Positions 61,141-64,000 of a stretch of 64,000 bases of DNA are shown piece by piece. The stretch's first letter is position 1; each line of letters opens with the position of its first letter. The DNA lies in the NCBI GenBank assembly GCA_010645155.1, contig CM021318.1, forward strand, positions 579,552 through 643,551, given 5' to 3'. This stretch comes from Tigriopus japonicus. Lineage: Eukaryota > Arthropoda > Copepoda > Harpacticoida > Harpacticidae. The notes under the pieces were generated by a model. The model had not been told where the DNA came from. It worked only from the letters and a program-made list of their open reading frames with translations, and searched no databases. Made by a program: the position numbers and the translations under genes.

Positions 61141-62490
61141 CTTGTCCTTTTGGGAAAACTAGTGCAAACTCTGCTGGTCACTCCCACAGGCAACCAGTTC
61201 TTAGCCAGTCAAGGGAGTTAGCTCTTGAGAGAGGGCGCGCCTGAACTTCAAAACTAACACCAGAGAAATGTCTATACCACTGTTGGTTAGGACAGTGACT
61301 GGTTAGTTTTTATTGTTTTTTGAGTCTGCTGTTGCTTCTTCATTGGCAGGGCAGAGCTTTATTTGGGGAGAATTAGCTCAACGGGTTAGATCAAGTTTCC
61401 AAAAGTAAGGAAGAATGAGTGTAGCAGTCATTCAGTAATTTTCCATTCAATCTTGCCCATAGCTGCCTAAAAATATTCCAAATAGTGCCACTTGCTGTTA
61501 AATCTGCCACAGGATAAAGATCTTAAATACTTAGGTCATAGTACAAAAGCAATAGTAAGAGGTAAATCCATAATCAAGCAACATTATCATCCAATAAATC
61601 AGTCATAGTAGAAAGGTCACACTAACATGATCACAGTTAATTAGCCACAGTAAAAAAGGTCACATGAAAATTCTCATTGTTAATTTGTCACGATGAAACG
61701 GTAACAATTAAATGGCCACAAATACATAGGTCACAAAGCAAGATCCAAGTACAAGGTTGGTTGCATGGTACATCAGTTACTGCAAAACAATCCCACAAAA
61801 AAATAACAGAGAATTTGTTACACCTACAATGTCGCAATTAAAGAAGACAATCAGAAAATCTCCATCAAGGCAGTCTGGGAAAGAAGAGAGAGAAATGCAA
61901 TTCATGAGGGTGCAACAAACTATGGGGTTGAAACTATAATAATATAAGATATTGTTGAAAATCGGTTTTTTTGTTTTAAAGTAGTTCAAATCTCCGTCCA
62001 AAAATGGATCAGTTTGAGAACTTGTTAAATGATGGACAAGTGTGCATTCAAAATTATTTATAATAGGCAACCACTGGGCTGGGTAATAGAACAGTGCTCG
62101 TGCGGTCAAAACTCTTTACTTCATGATTAAAGAAAACCTTTTCTTATCAGAAGCTACTCATGCAAAAAAATGGCCTTTGTTTGTTTGTTTGGGGTTAACT
62201 TGTATCATTTCCAAATGAAAGTAGTGTTGCCGTCAAGATTTGTAAAACTTTGTAAAACGTATTTATCTAAATGCAAAAAAAATCGGATGGTCATTTTTGC
62301 CAAAATCATTTATTCTGTGGAAAGGATTTATTGGTCTAAGAAGTTGTCAAGTCGTGAGGACTTACTGAGGTATTACACGTATATACGTATAGAGAGAGAG
62401 AGAAATGACTAGAACGTTAGCATGACTAGAATGAGTGGGAGCAGAACTGTACATTTCCCTTTCCGGGGCGGAAAAAGAAAATCTGTGCAG
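61141..62490. other. Non-coding flank of the AT-hook gene
   Basis: It contains the diverged array of about 42 bp units and a short GA tract at 62389-62403. No gene is supported. Confidence 0.55.
61533..61740. repeat. Strongly diverged tandem repeat, about 42 bp unit
   Basis: Successive blocks carry aggtcata or aggtcaca words, gtaaaaaaggtcac-type centres and ttaatt ends. The clearest units begin near 61600, 61642 and 61685. The recurring AGGTCA matches a nuclear-receptor half-site, but decay of a repeat explains it equally well. Confidence 0.45.
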
Positions 62491-62682
62491 GATTTGTAAG
62501 GTCGGATTCGGGAGGTCGGATTTGGGAGGTCGGATTTGGGAGGTCAGATTCAGGAGGTCAGATTCAGGAGGTCGGATTTAGGAGGTCGGATTTGGGAGGT
62601 CGGATTTGGGAGGTCGGATTTGGGAGGTCAGATTTAGGAGGTCGGTTTTGGAAGGCTGGATTCAGGAGGTCAGGTTCAGGAG
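62491..62682. repeat. Minisatellite, 14 bp unit, about 13 copies
   Basis: The unit is aggtcggatttggg with T/C and G/A variants (aggtcagattcagg and others). Copies degrade at the right edge, where the 17 bp array begins. Confidence 0.85.
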
Positions 62683-62692
62683 ATCCAGTTTT

Positions 62693-62862
62693 GACTCAGA
62701 TCCATTGATGACCGAGAACCAATTATGACTGAGAACCAGTGATGATGGAGATCCAGTGATGATGGAGATCCAGTGATGACCAAGATCCAGTGATGACCGA
62801 GATCCAGTGATGACCGAGATCCAGTGATGACCGAGATCCAGTGATGACCGAGATCCAGTGAT
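62693..62862. repeat. Minisatellite, 17 bp unit, ten exact-length copies
   Basis: The unit is gaccgagatccagtgat. Ten units without indels fill exactly 170 bp. The last four are identical, and the first three are the most diverged. Minus-strand open frames through it show the 17-residue period expected from 51 bases. Confidence 0.92.
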
Positions 62863-62928
62863 GGCCTCAATCAGGTGGGATGATGGCCTCAATCTGGCGG
62901 GATGATGGCCTTGATCAGGTGGGATTAT
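62863..62928. repeat. Minisatellite, 22 bp unit, three copies
   Basis: Three units beginning ggcctcaatc, ggcctcaatc and ggccttgatc, each ending gggat(g/t)at, follow the 17 bp array with no spacer. Confidence 0.85.
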
Positions 62929-62968
62929 GGTTCCAACCTGCTGCCCTTGAGAGGTCCAAGTAAGTGTA

Positions 62969-64000
62969 GGGCAGTGATTCCCTAACTTTTTGCCCCATAA
63001 ACTTAATTAGCCTGATCCTCAATGAGTAGAGCAAATAGAGCATTGAGATTTTTTGGAGGGTTTATGTGGGGCCTAAACTATTCACATCTCAAAGTGTCCC
63101 CCGTTTGCGGCCAGCATGGCCTCAATCCTGGGCCTGAAAGCCATGCATGACTTCACCAGGTAGTCCTCCGACATGGCCACCCACTCCCACTCCACGGAGG
63201 CATTAAGGTCAGTGACATTGGCGTGGGGCCTCGAGCAGGCTTTCCTCTCAACTTGGCCCCAAAACGCGTAGTCCAGAGGTCAGCAGTCTGGGCTTGACGG
63301 GGGCCACATTGACCACGGCCAGAATTTCTCGAAGTTTGCCTCACACCAGTGCTGCATTGTCTTGCTCCAGTTACTGGGCGCGGAGTCATGTTGGAAAACA
63401 TACCCACCGTTTGGGAACGTCTGCTCAATCCAGGGCTTCGCAACATCCCTGAGCACGGTGAGGTACGTCTCAGTGTTGATCCTCGCCCCCTTCTCGAACC
63501 AGTGCGGCGGCATCCTGGCCCCATTGCTCGCTACAACACCCAGCATCATGACGCCCTGGGGATGTTTCTGCCCGTGGATGGGAGGGACATCCTCAACTCG
63601 GTAAGCAAAGAAGCGGTCGTTCTGGGCATTCCTTGCCTGCTCGACAGTCCACATCTTCTTGTCCAAGAAGATGCGGATTGTTGAGGCCCCATCGTGCTTC
63701 AACCAGGTCAGCACTTTCTTGCCCTTCTCCACCCTGATGGCCTTTGTCCTCTCAGAGAGGAGCTGCCTCGTCCTCCTCACATAGGACTTCATGCCAAGGA
63801 GGGCAATGGCCCTCCCAATGCTCCTCCTTGAGAGGGCGAGCTCCTTGGCAAGGTTCCCCTGGCTGTTTGTTGGGTCAGCCTCAATCTTTGTCCTCAGGGT
63901 CACCATGAACTCGGGTGTGAGCTTCTTGTTCTGCCCCCCCGGCTACAGGCTTCCTCCCAAAGCCATTCCCAGCCTTCCTGAGCTTTTTCACGTGCGCCAC
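62969..64000 (-). mobile_element. Mariner/Tc1-type DNA transposon, right part outside the window
   Basis: The transposase remnant is followed, on its 3' side, by about 100 bases of non-coding sequence ending in a probable terminal inverted repeat, GGGCAGTGATTCCCTAAC, at 62969. This is directly preceded by TA at 62967-62968, the target site of this superfamily. The other inverted repeat lies beyond the window, so the boundary is inferred from one end only. Confidence 0.7.
63082..64000 (-). pseudogene. Broken mariner/Tc1-type transposase, cut by the window edge
   Basis: The main frame runs from 63906 down to a TGA at 63282-63280 and continues, in the same frame, to a second stop at 63084-63082. 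It has the family's signatures in order: a helix-turn-helix region (NLAKELALSRRSIGRAI), the first catalytic Asp in IFLDKKMWTVEQARN, the second in VFQHDSAPSN, and the third in WPPSSPD, about 32 residues later. The premature TGA directly follows SPDC, where relatives continue with PLDYAFW, and PLDYAFWGQVER does follow the stop. Upstream of 63906 the frame closes at a TAG near a run of seven C bases (63934-63940), while a shifted frame continues with VAHVKKLRKAGNGFGRKP. Two lesions therefore make this copy inactive. These enzymes cut and paste their own element at TA sites. Confidence 0.9.

Noticed and set aside
61368..61400. tRNA box A-like TAGCTCAACGGGTTAGATC
   Set aside because: No box B follows at a usable distance.
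62662..62892. Minus-strand frames with a 17-residue repeat
   Set aside because: Translation of the 17 bp minisatellite, not a repeat protein.

Overview
This is a eukaryotic nuclear scaffold. It has spliced protein genes with GT-AG introns (the shortest is 64 bp), long gene-poor stretches full of microsatellites, two assembly gaps, and traces of DNA transposons and a tRNA-derived SINE. The short intron, the protein style and the transposon types point to an arthropod. A crustacean such as a copepod is my guess; nothing here proves it.

Only two host protein genes are well supported, both on the minus strand. The first (14990 down to 9273, three coding exons) encodes a protein of about 1361 residues. 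It has a long Gly/Pro/Ser/Asn/Gln-rich N-terminal half and six C2H2 zinc fingers grouped as two plus four, so it is a sequence-specific transcription factor. A strong splice acceptor just upstream of its start codon implies a non-coding 5' exon further away. The second (60490 down to 58264, two coding exons) encodes an acidic nuclear protein of about 720 residues that I do not recognise. It has a coiled coil, an AT-hook-like core and a C-terminal basic nuclear signal. Its upstream side carries a perfect CRE palindrome and a CTCF-like motif.

The right end of the window (62969 to the edge) is a mariner/Tc1-type element with a transposase on the minus strand, broken by one in-frame stop and a frameshift. 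Beside it lie three minisatellites in a row with unit lengths of 14, 17 and 22 bp, and 1 kb further left a diverged array of about 42 bp units. Two copies of a small hAT-like non-autonomous element lie 49 kb apart (2457-2661 and 51447-51648); the second has a 7-of-8 target-site duplication. A nested 21/10 bp minisatellite is at 789-929.

Region by region: 1-9272 is non-coding with repeats and a gap; 9273-15035 is the zinc-finger gene; 15036-48600 is a 33 kb gene desert with many microsatellites, possibly the 5' intronic and regulatory domain of that gene; 48600-57690 is repeat-bearing and AT-rich, with weak open frames and old transposon fragments; 57695-61140 holds the AT-hook gene, its promoter and a doubtful convergent plus-strand ORF pair; 61140-64000 is tandem repeats and the mariner. 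I see no CRISPR, operon, rRNA or intact tRNA, and no clearly new system. The most interesting items are the arrangement of the repeats, the CRE/CTCF-like promoter and the transcription factor's isoform-prone exon structure.
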